From positions 1,439,856 to 1,503,855 of the forward strand of contig NZ_JAELVM010000001.1 in NCBI RefSeq assembly GCF_016745235.1: DNA of 64,000 bases, given 5' to 3'. The notes below the pieces were generated by a model. The model was not told the origin of the DNA and searched no databases. It saw nothing but the letters and a program-made list of their open reading frames with translations. Source of the stretch: Chryseobacterium endalhagicum (GTDB lineage Bacteria; Bacteroidota; Bacteroidia; Flavobacteriales; Weeksellaceae). Positions within the stretch are counted from its first letter, which is position 1. Each line of letters starts with the position of its first letter. This document shows positions 16,246-25,295 of this stretch, in pieces. Both the position numbers and the translations under genes were made by a program.

Positions 16246-17268
16246 ATGAAAAAGAATATCATACTGGGTTTGGCAATCGTTCTGATGCTGGCGTCTTGTA
16301 ATAAAGATGAAAAGATCCTGAACACGCTGAACGAATATAATAATTCCATGGTGGAAAAAGGCTATCACTTCGGGGATAAACTTGAGCTGCCGAAAGAGGT
16401 GACGGAAAATGCAGAAAGCATCAGCATCAGCTTTGGAGATAAGGAAACTTCCAGCTTAACGGTTGATCCCAAATTCTTCACATTAGGCGACAATGCCGTT
16501 ACCTTTAATATCAAAACAAAAGGAGGAAAAGTATTAAATCAGGATGCAACCATCAACGTATTTGCAAAAAATCCTGAAAAAAATATAGCATACCAGATCA
16601 TTGCAGAATATCCGCACGATCCGAAAAACTTTGTACAGGGCTTCCAGATTGAAGGCAATACCATTTACGAAAGTGACGGGCAGAACGGCTCTTCCCAGAT
16701 CCTGAAATATACCCTGGGAACAACCACTCCGCTGGCTTCCACCAAACAGGCTCAGGAAGATTTCTCTGAAGGAAGTACAATTGTAGGAGATAAAGTATAC
16801 CAGCTGACCTGGCAGAGCAAAAAAGGATATGTTTATGACAAAAGCTCTCTGAAACTTCTTTCAGAATTTGCTTATCCGAATGTTCTTGGTGAAGGCTGGG
16901 GACTGACGTATGACGGTAAAAGCCTGATTGCATCAGACGGAAGCAAGCTTTTATATTTCCTTGATGCCAATGATCCTTCAAAACTCATTAAATACATCGC
17001 TGTGGCAGGAAGTTCACAGATTTATGACCAGCTGAACGAGCTGGAATATCACAACGGATTTATCTATGCCAACGTATGGCAGAAACCGGTGGTATTAAAG
17101 ATCAATCCGGCAACGGGAGAAGTGGTGGGAACCTTTGATTTCACGGAAATTGCCAGGCAGAATACCAAAGGAAGTGATGACGTATTGAACGGTATTGCTT
17201 TCAAAGGCGACAATATGCTGGTAACCGGTAAAAACTGGCCGAAAATCTATGAAGTTCAGATCAAATAA
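16246..17268 (+). CDS. Glutaminyl-peptide cyclotransferase lipoprotein
   Basis: The enzyme turns N-terminal glutamine of exported proteins into pyroglutamate. The 340-residue product has a lipoprotein signal with lipobox LMLASC (Cys near residue 18), a short beta-sandwich linker, and a C-terminal beta-propeller of the plant/bacterial type: DPKNFVQGFQIEGNTIYESDG, then LTWQSKKGYVYD, GEGWGLTYDGKSLIASDGS, LNELEYHNGFIYANVWQ, and DDVLNGIAFKGDNMLVTGKNWP. In Bacteroidota such enzymes act on secreted proteins whose mature N-terminus is Gln, and many signal peptides in this window cut before Gln. It is probably surface- or periplasm-facing and anchored by lipid. Confidence 0.9.
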   Translation: MKKNIILGLAIVLMLASCNKDEKILNTLNEYNNSMVEKGYHFGDKLELPKEVTENAESISISFGDKETSSLTVDPKFFTLGDNAVTFNIKTKGGKVLNQDATINVFAKNPEKNIAYQIIAEYPHDPKNFVQGFQIEGNTIYESDGQNGSSQILKYTLGTTTPLASTKQAQEDFSEGSTIVGDKVYQLTWQSKKGYVYDKSSLKLLSEFAYPNVLGEGWGLTYDGKSLIASDGSKLLYFLDANDPSKLIKYIAVAGSSQIYDQLNELEYHNGFIYANVWQKPVVLKINPATGEVVGTFDFTEIARQNTKGSDDVLNGIAFKGDNMLVTGKNWPKIYEVQIK

Positions 17269-17295
17269 CGTCATCTTCAAAAACTCAAAGGAGTC

Positions 17296-17340
17296 ATTGT
17301 ATTTTGTAAATAATTGAAACGCCTTTGTTTATCTTAGATT
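17296..17340. repeat. Degenerate fragment of the 321-bp repeat family
   Basis: ATTGTATTTTG...AATTGAAACGCCTTTGTTTATCTTA resembles the part of the repeat units near 2620-2670, and the bases just after it (TTTCCTTGTTTAGCCTCGTG) echo the CGCCTTGTCTACCCTTGCG part but have become a terminator. Confidence 0.65.
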
Positions 17341-17359
17341 AAGAAATTAAAATCAATTT

Positions 17360-17409
17360 CCTTGTTTAGCCTCGTGTTTAATAATCACCATGCTAAGCAA
17401 GGTTTTTTT
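17360..17409 (+). terminator. Terminator after the glutaminyl cyclase gene
   Basis: CCTTGTTTAGC pairs with GCTAAGCAAGG (one wobble) across a 21-base loop and is followed by seven T. Confidence 0.75.
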
Positions 17410-17522
17410 AGTGTAAAAATCTATGAACTATCGATTAAATAATTAATTATTTTAAGTGTAAATAAAAACGGCGTAAATTGCCGGTGTTATCCATAGGAAA
17501 GTTATCTTTACCAAAATAGACT

Positions 17523-18476
17523 GTGAGATTAATTAATATACTATTCGTCTTTTTTTTCTGTACGGTTGCAGCCCAGAAATCCCTTCCATTAGACACTTTA
17601 AAGCTAAAGGAAGCTAAAGATATGCTCGCAGACGATTACGGAAATCTGTATATCTATAAGAACAAAGACTTCAGTCTGACCAAATATGATTCCCTGGGAA
17701 AACAGCTCGGAAAACTGATGCTCACCGTTCCGTACAAAGTGCAGACGGTTCAGAATCCCCTGAGCGTTCCGTTGTTCTCAGAAAATGCCCAGGAAATGAA
17801 GTTTGTGGACCAGAATATGAATGAAATCCAGCGGATTGATTTCAAGCAGAAATTCGGGTTTATCAAAATGGCGTATGCGGAAGATCTTCAGCAGCTATGG
17901 CTTCTGGATGACAGTACAAAACGCCTGATCCAGTATAATTTCAGGAATAATACCACCATCAATTCTTATCCTTTTGATGCCAGTTTTGATGATCTGATGG
18001 ATCTGCTGGTCTTTGAAAATAAAGTCTATATTTTAACCAGAAAACATATCAGGGTGTATTCTCTGAAATTTGAAAAACTCTTTGAAGCACCGCTTGAAAA
18101 CGGGAAAAGATTCAGAAGGGAAAATGAAGTGATTGTAGTGATTGCGGACAATTCTATTTTCAGGTACGATCCGGAAAAAGGAATGGTTAAAATTTTTGGA
18201 GATCCGGATGCACAAATTGTGGATAAAAACATCCTTTCTTATTTTGAAATCAAAGCGAACAAACTCTATCTTTACAGCCTTGAAAAAATAAAGGAAACTA
18301 AACTTCAGACAGAGCCGGAAGCTCAGCCAAAACCCACGGAACCACCTTCTGAAAAGCCAATTGAAGAAGTGAAGAACGGGGAAGGAGATAAAAAGGTGCC
18401 TGAAGAAAAAGCCCCGGATAATACTTTACAAAAGCTGCTGGAGGATGCAGGAAAAGTTCAGAATGTAGGAGTTTAG
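17523..18476 (+). CDS. Secreted protein of unknown function with Pro/Glu-rich tail
   Basis: I do not recognise this 317-residue protein. It starts at GTG (no better ATG in frame precedes the signal peptide MRLINILFVFFFCTVAA-Q). The mature body of about 245 residues looks like a run of beta repeats (YGNLYIYKNKDFSLTKYDSLGK, LQQLWLLDDSTKRLIQYNF, KVYILTRKHIRVYSL, NSIFRYDPEKGMVKIFGD), resembling an NHL- or propeller-type fold. The tail (from about 255) is rich in Pro, Glu and Lys. It lies 30 bases upstream of the deoxynucleoside kinase gene. Confidence 0.75.
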   Translation: MRLINILFVFFFCTVAAQKSLPLDTLKLKEAKDMLADDYGNLYIYKNKDFSLTKYDSLGKQLGKLMLTVPYKVQTVQNPLSVPLFSENAQEMKFVDQNMNEIQRIDFKQKFGFIKMAYAEDLQQLWLLDDSTKRLIQYNFRNNTTINSYPFDASFDDLMDLLVFENKVYILTRKHIRVYSLKFEKLFEAPLENGKRFRRENEVIVVIADNSIFRYDPEKGMVKIFGDPDAQIVDKNILSYFEIKANKLYLYSLEKIKETKLQTEPEAQPKPTEPPSEKPIEEVKNGEGDKKVPEEKAPDNTLQKLLEDAGKVQNVGV

Positions 18477-18506
18477 TCAGATTAATTTAAAAAAATACTT
18501 AGGAGA

Positions 18507-19121
18507 ATGCATATTGCTGTTACTGGAAATATTGGAGCCGGAAAAACAACTTTAACCACGATGCTTGCCAAGCATTACGGATGGGATGCACAGTTTGAAG
18601 ATGTAGACCATAACCCTTATCTTGAAGATTTTTATGCAGACATGAGCAAATGGAGTTTTGCACTGCAGATTTACTTTCTGGGAAGCAGATTCAGACAGGT
18701 GAAAGAGATCAGGGAAAGTGGTAAAAATATTATCCAGGACCGTACCATCTATGAAGATGCCCACATTTTTGCAGAAAACCTGAATGATATGAAACTTCTT
18801 TCGGACAGAGATTTCAATAACTATATTTCAGTTTTCGGCCTGATGAAATCATTTGTTTCCGCACCGGATCTTTTGATTTATTTAAAATCTGATGTTCCGA
18901 ACCTGGTGAAAAAGATCTACAAAAGAGGAAGAGAGTATGAAGCATCCATCAGCATCGAATACCTTTCAAAACTGAACCAGAAATACGAAAAATGGATCTC
19001 CGATTATACAGAAGGAAAGCTTCTTGTGATTGAGGTAGATGATCTGGATTTTGTGGAAAAGCCTGAAGATTTCGGATTTATCCTTGAAAAGATCGAAGCA
19101 GAGCTGAACGGCTTGTTTTAA
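18507..19121 (+). CDS. Deoxynucleoside kinase
   Basis: Salvage enzyme that phosphorylates deoxynucleosides with ATP. The 204-residue product begins with a P-loop, GNIGAGKTT (residues 7-15), followed by EDVDHNPYLEDFY, a substrate-binding stretch; the IIQDRTIYEDAHIF segment stands where the family has its D/E-R-S catalytic motif (here DRT), and the LID-like KRGREYEASISIEYL precedes the final helices. Length and order match the dNK/dGK family. Which nucleoside it prefers cannot be told. Confidence 0.93.
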   Translation: MHIAVTGNIGAGKTTLTTMLAKHYGWDAQFEDVDHNPYLEDFYADMSKWSFALQIYFLGSRFRQVKEIRESGKNIIQDRTIYEDAHIFAENLNDMKLLSDRDFNNYISVFGLMKSFVSAPDLLIYLKSDVPNLVKKIYKRGREYEASISIEYLSKLNQKYEKWISDYTEGKLLVIEVDDLDFVEKPEDFGFILEKIEAELNGLF

Positions 19122-19166
19122 CAAATTTTTATCAAAATTTAAGACGGCTTTCAATTCTTTTCTTCC

Positions 19167-19174
19167 TAAATTTG
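19167..19174 (+). promoter_or_regulatory. Probable -7 box of the ArsC/Spx-like gene
   Basis: TAAATTTG fits TAnnTTTG, 38 bases before the ATG pair. Confidence 0.45.
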
Positions 19175-19208
19175 AGGGAAGGAGTTTAATTTTTTAAAAG
19201 ATTATATT

Positions 19209-19559
19209 ATGATGGTTAAGGTTTTACATAACGGAAACTGCTCTAAATCCAATGCTGTACTGGAGTATCTGGATGAGAATGGGGTGCCTTTTGAGATCAT
19301 CAACATTATGGAAGATCCGCTGAGCATTCTGGAGATCAAAACAGTATTGAAAAAGCTGAATCAGAGCGTATTTCATATGATCCGCAAAGCTGATAAGCTG
19401 TACACGGAACACTATGCCGATAAAAATTATTCTGAAGAAGAATGGATCAAAATCCTGTCTGAAAATCCTTCCCTGATCCAGAGACCGATACTCATCAAAG
19501 GATCGGTGGCTATGCTGGGAAGACCCATTGAAAATGTAAAATTCTTTATTGAAAAATAA
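19209..19559 (+). CDS. ArsC/Spx family thioredoxin-fold protein
   Basis: The 116-residue product has the family's catalytic Cys at position 11 in HNGNCSKSNAVLEYL, a CxxS arrangement like arsenate reductase relatives, followed by PFEIINIMEDPLSILEIKTVL and the closing NPSLIQRPILIKGSVAMLGRP, where the Arg-Pro pair is the conserved substrate-side element. The usual third Cys or Arg of true arsenate reductases cannot be confirmed, and no ars genes are near, so a role as an Spx-like or YffB-like protein is equally possible. Start: two ATG codons lie side by side (19209, 19212). Confidence 0.85.
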   Translation: MMVKVLHNGNCSKSNAVLEYLDENGVPFEIINIMEDPLSILEIKTVLKKLNQSVFHMIRKADKLYTEHYADKNYSEEEWIKILSENPSLIQRPILIKGSVAMLGRPIENVKFFIEK

Positions 19560-19566
19560 TACCAAT

Positions 19567-19599
19567 AAAAAAGTCAGCGGAAGCTGACTTTTTCTTTTT
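19567..19599. terminator. Bidirectional terminator between convergent genes
   Basis: Stem AAAAAGTCAGC / GCTGACTTTTT around GGAA, with T-rich runs on both strands, serving the ArsC-like gene (+) and the DUF493 gene (-). Confidence 0.9.
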
Positions 19600-19601
19600 T
19601 C

Positions 19602-19907
19602 TTACAATAGAATAACGCCTTCTATTTTGGCGACTTCCTTATAAATATTCACTACCTGATCTGCATCCAGAACGAATGCATCAATATTACACGCAGTGTA
19701 TTTTCCGTTTTTGCTTTCGCGGTTTCCCAGGGTAAATTTAATACCGTCAAAAACTCTATAAATTTCTGTAAGTTTTGCCTGGTCTGTAGGAATGATAAAT
19801 TTAAATAAATAATCTTCCGGAAAGTCATGGTGGCCTTCCAGTTTTTCCTTCAGAGAGTTATAAAAATCCTCCGGGTTCGCATGTTGATTTCCTTGTAATA
19901 TATCCAT
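19602..19907 (-). CDS. DUF493 family protein (YbeD-like)
   Basis: A 101-residue cytoplasmic protein with an ACT-like ferredoxin fold typical of DUF493: FPEDYLFKFIIPTDQAKLTEIYRVF, GNRESKNGKYTACNIDAFVLDADQVVNIYKEVAKIEGVILL. The final strand-helix-strand with IEGV is the family's hallmark. Function is unknown; E. coli YbeD is often linked with lipoate metabolism genes, which are not seen here. It is transcribed towards the shared terminator. Confidence 0.88.
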   Translation of the reverse strand: MDILQGNQHANPEDFYNSLKEKLEGHHDFPEDYLFKFIIPTDQAKLTEIYRVFDGIKFTLGNRESKNGKYTACNIDAFVLDADQVVNIYKEVAKIEGVILL

Positions 19908-19948
19908 CTGCCTATGTTAAATTATATATAAATATAGCGAAAATTTTC

Positions 19949-20620
19949 CTATTTTCCAAGCGGTCCCAGCAGTGCTTTTGAATTCTGGTGCTCGTAATCT
20001 TCGATGATATTGAAGAGCCCGTTGACCAGTTGTTCAGAGGCCAGTTTGCTCAGTCCGCCCGTGTTCACATTATTACTGCTGCCGCCAAGAAGACTTCCCA
20101 GAAGATTATTTCCTGAAAGGGCGGTGTTGATGGTTTTGGCAATACCGTACTCATTCAGCTTCTCATCCACCTTCGGGGCAATGGCCGCTACCAGCTGTTG
20201 GGAAGTCTTTTCCTTTAAGATCTGCGTAGCCGTAGTCCCCTGAATGATTCTGGTAACATCCTGCGCGTTTAAGCTGTTCACAGCACCCTGAAGAATAGGT
20301 TTTGAGATATTAACGGTATAAGCTGCCGCCTGAGCAATAAAATCTCTCTCTTTAGCCACGAGGGAAGGAGCGATCTTTTCCAGCGTGGAATTGATGTCTC
20401 TAAGCTCTTTTGGAAGGGCTTTATCCACCATATTATTCTGAAGGAAGGCTTCTTTGTTGCTGTAGATGCCCATTCCTTTATCAATACCGTTTAATAAAAC
20501 TCTTTTAATGATGGACAGGCCCAGGTCCGAGGTAGCCATGGTCTGGCAGGATTGTACGGTAGTAAGAACCAAAGTTCCTGTACCGATTAATAATGCTGCT
20601 GCTATGATGTATTTTTTCAT
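19949..20620 (-). CDS. DUF4197 domain protein, probable lipoprotein
   Basis: A 223-residue exported protein. The N-terminus (MKKYIIAAALLIGTGTLVL) ends in TTVQSC, which may be a lipobox with Cys at residue 25. The rest is an all-helical DUF4197 pattern: ATSDLGLSIIKRVLLNGIDKGMGIYS, LPKELRDINSTLEKIA, LVAKERDFIAQAAAYTVNISKPIL, DVTRIIQGTTATQILKEKTSQQL, then the tail with LASEQLVNGLFNIIEDYE. Function is unknown. It lies upstream of DUF493 on the same strand, 41 bases apart. Confidence 0.88.
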   Translation of the reverse strand: MKKYIIAAALLIGTGTLVLTTVQSCQTMATSDLGLSIIKRVLLNGIDKGMGIYSNKEAFLQNNMVDKALPKELRDINSTLEKIAPSLVAKERDFIAQAAAYTVNISKPILQGAVNSLNAQDVTRIIQGTTATQILKEKTSQQLVAAIAPKVDEKLNEYGIAKTINTALSGNNLLGSLLGGSSNNVNTGGLSKLASEQLVNGLFNIIEDYEHQNSKALLGPLGK

Positions 20621-20966
20621 TGATCTTTTTTCTTATTTTCTCAAATATTGCGCCAAAGGTAAACACTATATGTGTTATTAACAAAATATTAAATTCTCAT
20701 GACGGATTTGGTGATTTTTCAGTTGAAAACGCCGCTTTTTCAATTCGGTATTTTGTTGTATATTGATATTTATAATGAAATTTTGTTATCTGAATCTGAT
20801 TTATTTCGTTTTCTGTTTAAAAATTATTTGCTTTTTTTAAATTTTTAAGATATGTTAACAATGTTCGTTTTTTTTTATACTTTTGACTAATGTCTTTTTT
20901 TGAGAATTTAAATAACTCCACCAAAGGCATTATTAAAATTTGATTGTACGAATAAAATTGAACTAT
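20621..20966 (+). promoter_or_regulatory. Intergenic region with probable susC promoter
   Basis: TACTTTTG at 20878-20885 fits the TAnnTTTG box; transcription would start near 20892, leaving a 5' leader of about 75 bases before the susC ATG at 20967. No -33 TTTG is obvious. The stretch also has a promoter-free AT-rich run behind the DUF4197 start. No regulator gene or clear operator is visible. Confidence 0.5.
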
Positions 20967-23792
20967 ATGAAACAACGTGATTTAAAGTATTCATGTCTCA
21001 TTGCTGTTTTATACTTCGGTATGAATGTCAATGCACAGACTACTCCAAAAGATACTACTGTGAAAGAGCAGAAGATCGAGGAGGTAGTTCTGATAGGATA
21101 TGGATCTCAGAAAAAGGAAAATGTGACCGGTAGTATCGGGACCATTTCAGCAAAAGATCTTGCGGACAAACCCAATGCCAATCCAATAAGTTCTATACAG
21201 GGAAAGTTATCCGGTGTTCAGATTTTGAACTCCGGGGCTCCGGGAACTTCACCCAGAGTAGACATCAGAGGGGTTGGATCACTTACCGGTAAAACGGTAT
21301 TTATCGTAGATGGAATGATTACCGATGATATCTCCTTTTTGAATCCTCAGGATATTGAATCCATGAGTGTTCTTAAAGATCCTTCGAGTTTGGCCATTTA
21401 TGGAGCCAGAGCATCCAACGGAGCTGTAATTATTAAGACGAAAACAGGAAGAGGAAAGAAACCTGTTTTTAACTTTAATTCCTATCTTGGCTTTAAAAAA
21501 GTAACCAATATCCCGGAAATGGCTAATACGGATCAGTATATTGAATTATATAATGAAAAGCTGAGAAATGAAAATGTAACGGATCCTACAAAATTCTTAA
21601 GCAGATCCAACTTTCCGGCAGATACCAATTGGTTTAAAGAAATCTTCAGAACGAGTATTATCAATTCAAATGATTTTTCGGTTTCCGGTAATTTGGGAAA
21701 ACTGAATTATTACGGAAGTATCGGAAATCTGCAGGATGAAGGTAATCTGGCTGCTGGAAGAGGAATCAACTCAGGAAGCGGTTTCAACAGATTAAATACC
21801 AAGCTAAACCTTACCTATAAAATTACGGACAATATTACCATCGGAAATAATTTCTCATTTTCAAAAATGAGGACTGATGCAGCACAGAATCCATTGCTGG
21901 ATGCGTATAATGCTCCTCCGATATTTTCAACGATGAATCCTGCAACTGGAGATTACCAGTTTTTCAATGGATATTCCATTCCTAACCCAAGAGCCAAGTT
22001 GGATTTATTCCGCTCGCAGACCAGACAGGAAAGATTGCTGAACAATATCTGGGGAGAATACAAATTCCTGAAAGATTTTGCTTTAAGGGTTAGTTATACA
22101 TCGGATAATATTAATACTAGCAAGTACGAATATTCGCCGACACTTACTTACGTTCCTCCTGCAGACCAGAAAGTTACAAAATTAATTACAAGAGATTCCA
22201 GAGACAGAAACTATGTTTGGGATAATACCTTAACCTGGAAGAAAAGTTTAGGAAATCATAATTTAGAAATACTGGCAGGTTTTTCCAGAACAAGAAACTC
22301 CTACACAGAAACGTATGCCCAGGCACAAAACGTAGGTTATGACGGAACGAATGGCTCTTTAAGCATAAGCAATGGTACAGACGTAATAATTTATAATGTT
22401 GACAGACCGGATGTAAGCCTGGATCAGGACCAATACCGTATTGAATCATTCTTCGGAAGATTGAATTATGATTACAAAGGAAAATACCTCCTGAATGCAT
22501 CTATCCGTAGAGACGGAACATCACAAATCTCTGCGGATGACAGAACCAAGATATTTCCAGCAGTAAGTGTAGGCTGGGTAATATCTAAAGAAAATTTTAT
22601 GAGCGAGCAGAATATGTTTAATCTCTTAAAATTAAGAGCCAGTTATGGTAAACTGGGAAATCCTAACGTAAAAAGAAAATATACATTAAATGTTTCAAGT
22701 ATTGCTGGGGGCGCCTATTATGGAAATACAGGATACCCGGCAGAAACTATTGACGAAATAATAGACCCTACTATTGGATGGGAAACTACATCAGGTGGTG
22801 ATGTAGGTTTGGAAATGGCTATGTTCAGCAATAAACTGAAAATAGATGCTACTTATTTCAGCAAGGATTCCAAAGATGTTGTATATGGAATTTTCCAGGG
22901 AACGGTTTCCGGAGCAAGCAACTGGCGTGATTATGTTACCAATGCTTATTCTTTCAATAACAAAGGATTTGAAGTATCTGTAAATTATAATACTAAAATC
23001 AATGATAATATTAGCATTGGAGCTTATGGTAATTTTACAGGCTTGAAAAATAAAATCACTTCTGTATATGGTGGTTCCTATTTAGAAACCGGTGCAAGTT
23101 TATTTGGTAACTCTATTGTAAGGCTTCAGGAAGGCCAGGCCGTTGGTTCTTATTATGGCTATCAGGTTGCAGGAGTTTTCCAGAATCAGGCAGAAGTAGA
23201 TGCATCACCAACACAGAATCAGGCACGACCGGGAGCATTTAAATTTGCTGATCTGGATGGAAATGGGATTATTGATACAAGAGATAAAACATTCCTGGGA
23301 AGTCCGATTCCTAAAGGAACCTATGGCTTCGGTGTGAATATGAATATTTATGATTTTGATTTTGCCATTGACTTCCAGGGAGTATTCGGTAACAAAATAT
23401 ATAACTACAACCGTGAACAGCGTTTCGGAAACGAAAACTGGGATTTAGATTTTTACAACAACAGGTGGCATGGGGCAGGTACTTCTGATTCCTATTCAAT
23501 GGTTACCAATGACCAGGCTATTATCCTGCCAAGCAGTTTCTATGTGGAAAGCGGAAGCTATATCAGAATCAGAAATATCCAGATCGGATACAACCTGCCA
23601 AAAGCATTTACCAGTGCGATGTCTATCACTAAACTAAGATTGTACTTAAGTGCACAGAACCCTTGGACTAGTTTTAAGTACAAAGGTTTCTCTCCTGAAA
23701 TTATGAATACGGACAGAGTGCAAATGGGAGTTGATAATAATATCTATCCTATCTCGGCAATCTATACATTCGGTATGAGTTTAACATTTTAA
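20967..23792 (+). CDS. susC: SusC/RagA family TonB-dependent outer membrane transporter
   Basis: Outer-membrane importer of oligosaccharides, working with the SusD partner immediately downstream. The 941-residue product has a signal peptide (ending NVNA-Q), a TonB-box-like region (KEQKIEEVVLIGYGSQ), then the plug domain (TGSIGTISAKDL, GKLSGVQILNSGAPGTSPRVDIRGVGSLTG, LKDPSSLAIYGARASNGAVIIKTK) and the SusC barrel ending in YTFGMSLTF with a terminal Phe. The N-terminal carboxypeptidase-regulatory-like domain found in many SusC proteins is absent; the plug follows the signal peptide almost directly. The start at 20967 is chosen because it heads the signal peptide; the TTG at 20940 is not needed. 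Confidence 0.95.
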   Translation: MKQRDLKYSCLIAVLYFGMNVNAQTTPKDTTVKEQKIEEVVLIGYGSQKKENVTGSIGTISAKDLADKPNANPISSIQGKLSGVQILNSGAPGTSPRVDIRGVGSLTGKTVFIVDGMITDDISFLNPQDIESMSVLKDPSSLAIYGARASNGAVIIKTKTGRGKKPVFNFNSYLGFKKVTNIPEMANTDQYIELYNEKLRNENVTDPTKFLSRSNFPADTNWFKEIFRTSIINSNDFSVSGNLGKLNYYGSIGNLQDEGNLAAGRGINSGSGFNRLNTKLNLTYKITDNITIGNNFSFSKMRTDAAQNPLLDAYNAPPIFSTMNPATGDYQFFNGYSIPNPRAKLDLFRSQTRQERLLNNIWGEYKFLKDFALRVSYTSDNINTSKYEYSPTLTYVPPADQKVTKLITRDSRDRNYVWDNTLTWKKSLGNHNLEILAGFSRTRNSYTETYAQAQNVGYDGTNGSLSISNGTDVIIYNVDRPDVSLDQDQYRIESFFGRLNYDYKGKYLLNASIRRDGTSQISADDRTKIFPAVSVGWVISKENFMSEQNMFNLLKLRASYGKLGNPNVKRKYTLNVSSIAGGAYYGNTGYPAETIDEIIDPTIGWETTSGGDVGLEMAMFSNKLKIDATYFSKDSKDVVYGIFQGTVSGASNWRDYVTNAYSFNNKGFEVSVNYNTKINDNISIGAYGNFTGLKNKITSVYGGSYLETGASLFGNSIVRLQEGQAVGSYYGYQVAGVFQNQAEVDASPTQNQARPGAFKFADLDGNGIIDTRDKTFLGSPIPKGTYGFGVNMNIYDFDFAIDFQGVFGNKIYNYNREQRFGNENWDLDFYNNRWHGAGTSDSYSMVTNDQAIILPSSFYVESGSYIRIRNIQIGYNLPKAFTSAMSITKLRLYLSAQNPWTSFKYKGFSPEIMNTDRVQMGVDNNIYPISAIYTFGMSLTF

Positions 23793-23803
23793 TTAGAAGA
23801 GTT

Positions 23804-25222
23804 ATGAAAAAAATATTTTTGTCAATCGCATTAGTTTCTCTTTTAGCTAGCTGCAAGGATGATTTTTTAGATATAAAAGAAGAGGGAAGAGTTGAAGCAT
23901 CTACATTCTTTACTACAGAACAGGATGCAATGAATGGAACAAATGCTATTTATAGCTTTTTGAGAAGCTGGGAAAATTCAGCGTTTCCATACCAGTTTGT
24001 TTTCGGTGTGCCTGCGGACGATGTTGTGAAAGGGTCAAACCCTGGAGATGCATCATTCATTAATGAATATGATAATTTTACCTACACAGTTAGTAACGAA
24101 GGGGTAAGAGGATATTGGATTGGACAGTGGCAGGCTATAAACAGAGCTAACCAGGTTATTTCCAAAGTTCCGGCAATTGAAATGAATACTGAGCTTAAAA
24201 ACAGATTGGTTGCAGAAGCTAAAATGTTAAGAGCATATTTCTATTTCAATCTTGTAAGAATTTACGGAGGTGTTCCTATATTTGATGGCCTTCAATCAAA
24301 TTATAATATTCCGCGTAATTCTGTAGATGAAGTTTACAACTTCATTATTTCAGACCTTACCAGTGCTGCAGCTGTTCTTCCACAGACCTATGGTGCGGCA
24401 GATCTTGGAAGAGTAACGAAAGGAGCTGCACTAGGACTGCTTTCAAAGGTGTATCTTTATAAAAAGGACTGGCAGAAAGCATATGATACATCTAATCAGG
24501 TGATGGGCATGGGCTATGGACTGGATCCGGATTTCAATCACTTATTCAGACCAGCTGGTGAATTTGGAACAGAATCTGTATTTGAGGTGAACTGTCAGTG
24601 TTCAGCACAGTTTGGAGGAAGTCAGTATGCTGAGGTTCAAGGAGTAAGAAATCAATTCGGCTGGGGATTCTTTACCCCTTCTCAAGCGTTGGAAAATGCG
24701 TTTGAGCCAGGAGATATCCGCAAAGAATTAACTATTCTGAGAAACGGCGAAACCACACCGGAAGGAGATCTGATTGCAATGGGAGACCCTCAGTCGGTGA
24801 CTACCTATAATCAGAAAATCTATGTACCGAAGGCTCTTAATAACAATGCTTGCGGGTATGGATCTATTCAGAACATCAGAATATTACGTTTTGCAGAAAT
24901 TCTTCTGATTAATGCAGAAGCAGCCAATGAATTAGGGAATACAGCCACTGCAATATTGAACCTTAATAAAGTCAGAGACAGAGCGGATCTTTTAGGAACA
25001 ACAGCTACCACTCAGACAGGATTGCGTGCCGCAATATGGCATGAGCGTAGAGTAGAACTGGCTTTAGAAGGGGATCGTTTTGTAGACCTTGTAAGAACGG
25101 GTGAGGCGGCAACAGTATTGGCTCCTTACGGATTTAAGTCTGGAAAGAATGAATTATTCCCGATTCCTTTAGATGCGATGGATCAAAGTAACGGACTGTT
25201 TACCCAAAACCCAGGATATTAA
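23804..25222 (+). CDS. susD: SusD/RagB family surface glycan-binding lipoprotein
   Basis: Lid of the SusC pore. The 472-residue product has the lipobox LLASC (Cys at 17), the SusD opening KDDFLDIKEEGRVEASTFFTTEQDAMN, TPR-like helices (LVAEAKMLRAYFYFNLVRIYGGVPIFDG, ALGLLSKVYLYKKDWQKAYD), and the C-terminal SusD signature ILRFAEILLINAEAANELGN ... LNKVRDRADLLG ... IWHERRVELALEGDRFVDLVRTG. It starts 12 bases after susC. A strong hairpin at 25241-25270 separates it from the downstream glycosidase gene. Confidence 0.95.
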   Translation: MKKIFLSIALVSLLASCKDDFLDIKEEGRVEASTFFTTEQDAMNGTNAIYSFLRSWENSAFPYQFVFGVPADDVVKGSNPGDASFINEYDNFTYTVSNEGVRGYWIGQWQAINRANQVISKVPAIEMNTELKNRLVAEAKMLRAYFYFNLVRIYGGVPIFDGLQSNYNIPRNSVDEVYNFIISDLTSAAAVLPQTYGAADLGRVTKGAALGLLSKVYLYKKDWQKAYDTSNQVMGMGYGLDPDFNHLFRPAGEFGTESVFEVNCQCSAQFGGSQYAEVQGVRNQFGWGFFTPSQALENAFEPGDIRKELTILRNGETTPEGDLIAMGDPQSVTTYNQKIYVPKALNNNACGYGSIQNIRILRFAEILLINAEAANELGNTATAILNLNKVRDRADLLGTTATTQTGLRAAIWHERRVELALEGDRFVDLVRTGEAATVLAPYGFKSGKNELFPIPLDAMDQSNGLFTQNPGY

Positions 25223-25240
25223 AATTTAACCATAAACTTT

Positions 25241-25270
25241 AGAGGAGAATGAAAGTTCTCCTCTTCTTTT
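25241..25270 (+). terminator. Hairpin between susD and the glycoside hydrolase gene
   Basis: AGAGGAGAA pairs with TTCTCCTCT across a short loop and is followed by TCTTTT. Placed inside the operon, it may reduce transcription into the enzyme genes or protect the susCD message. Confidence 0.65.
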
Positions 25271-25295
25271 AGCAGAACCAGGTAAAAAAGATTTC

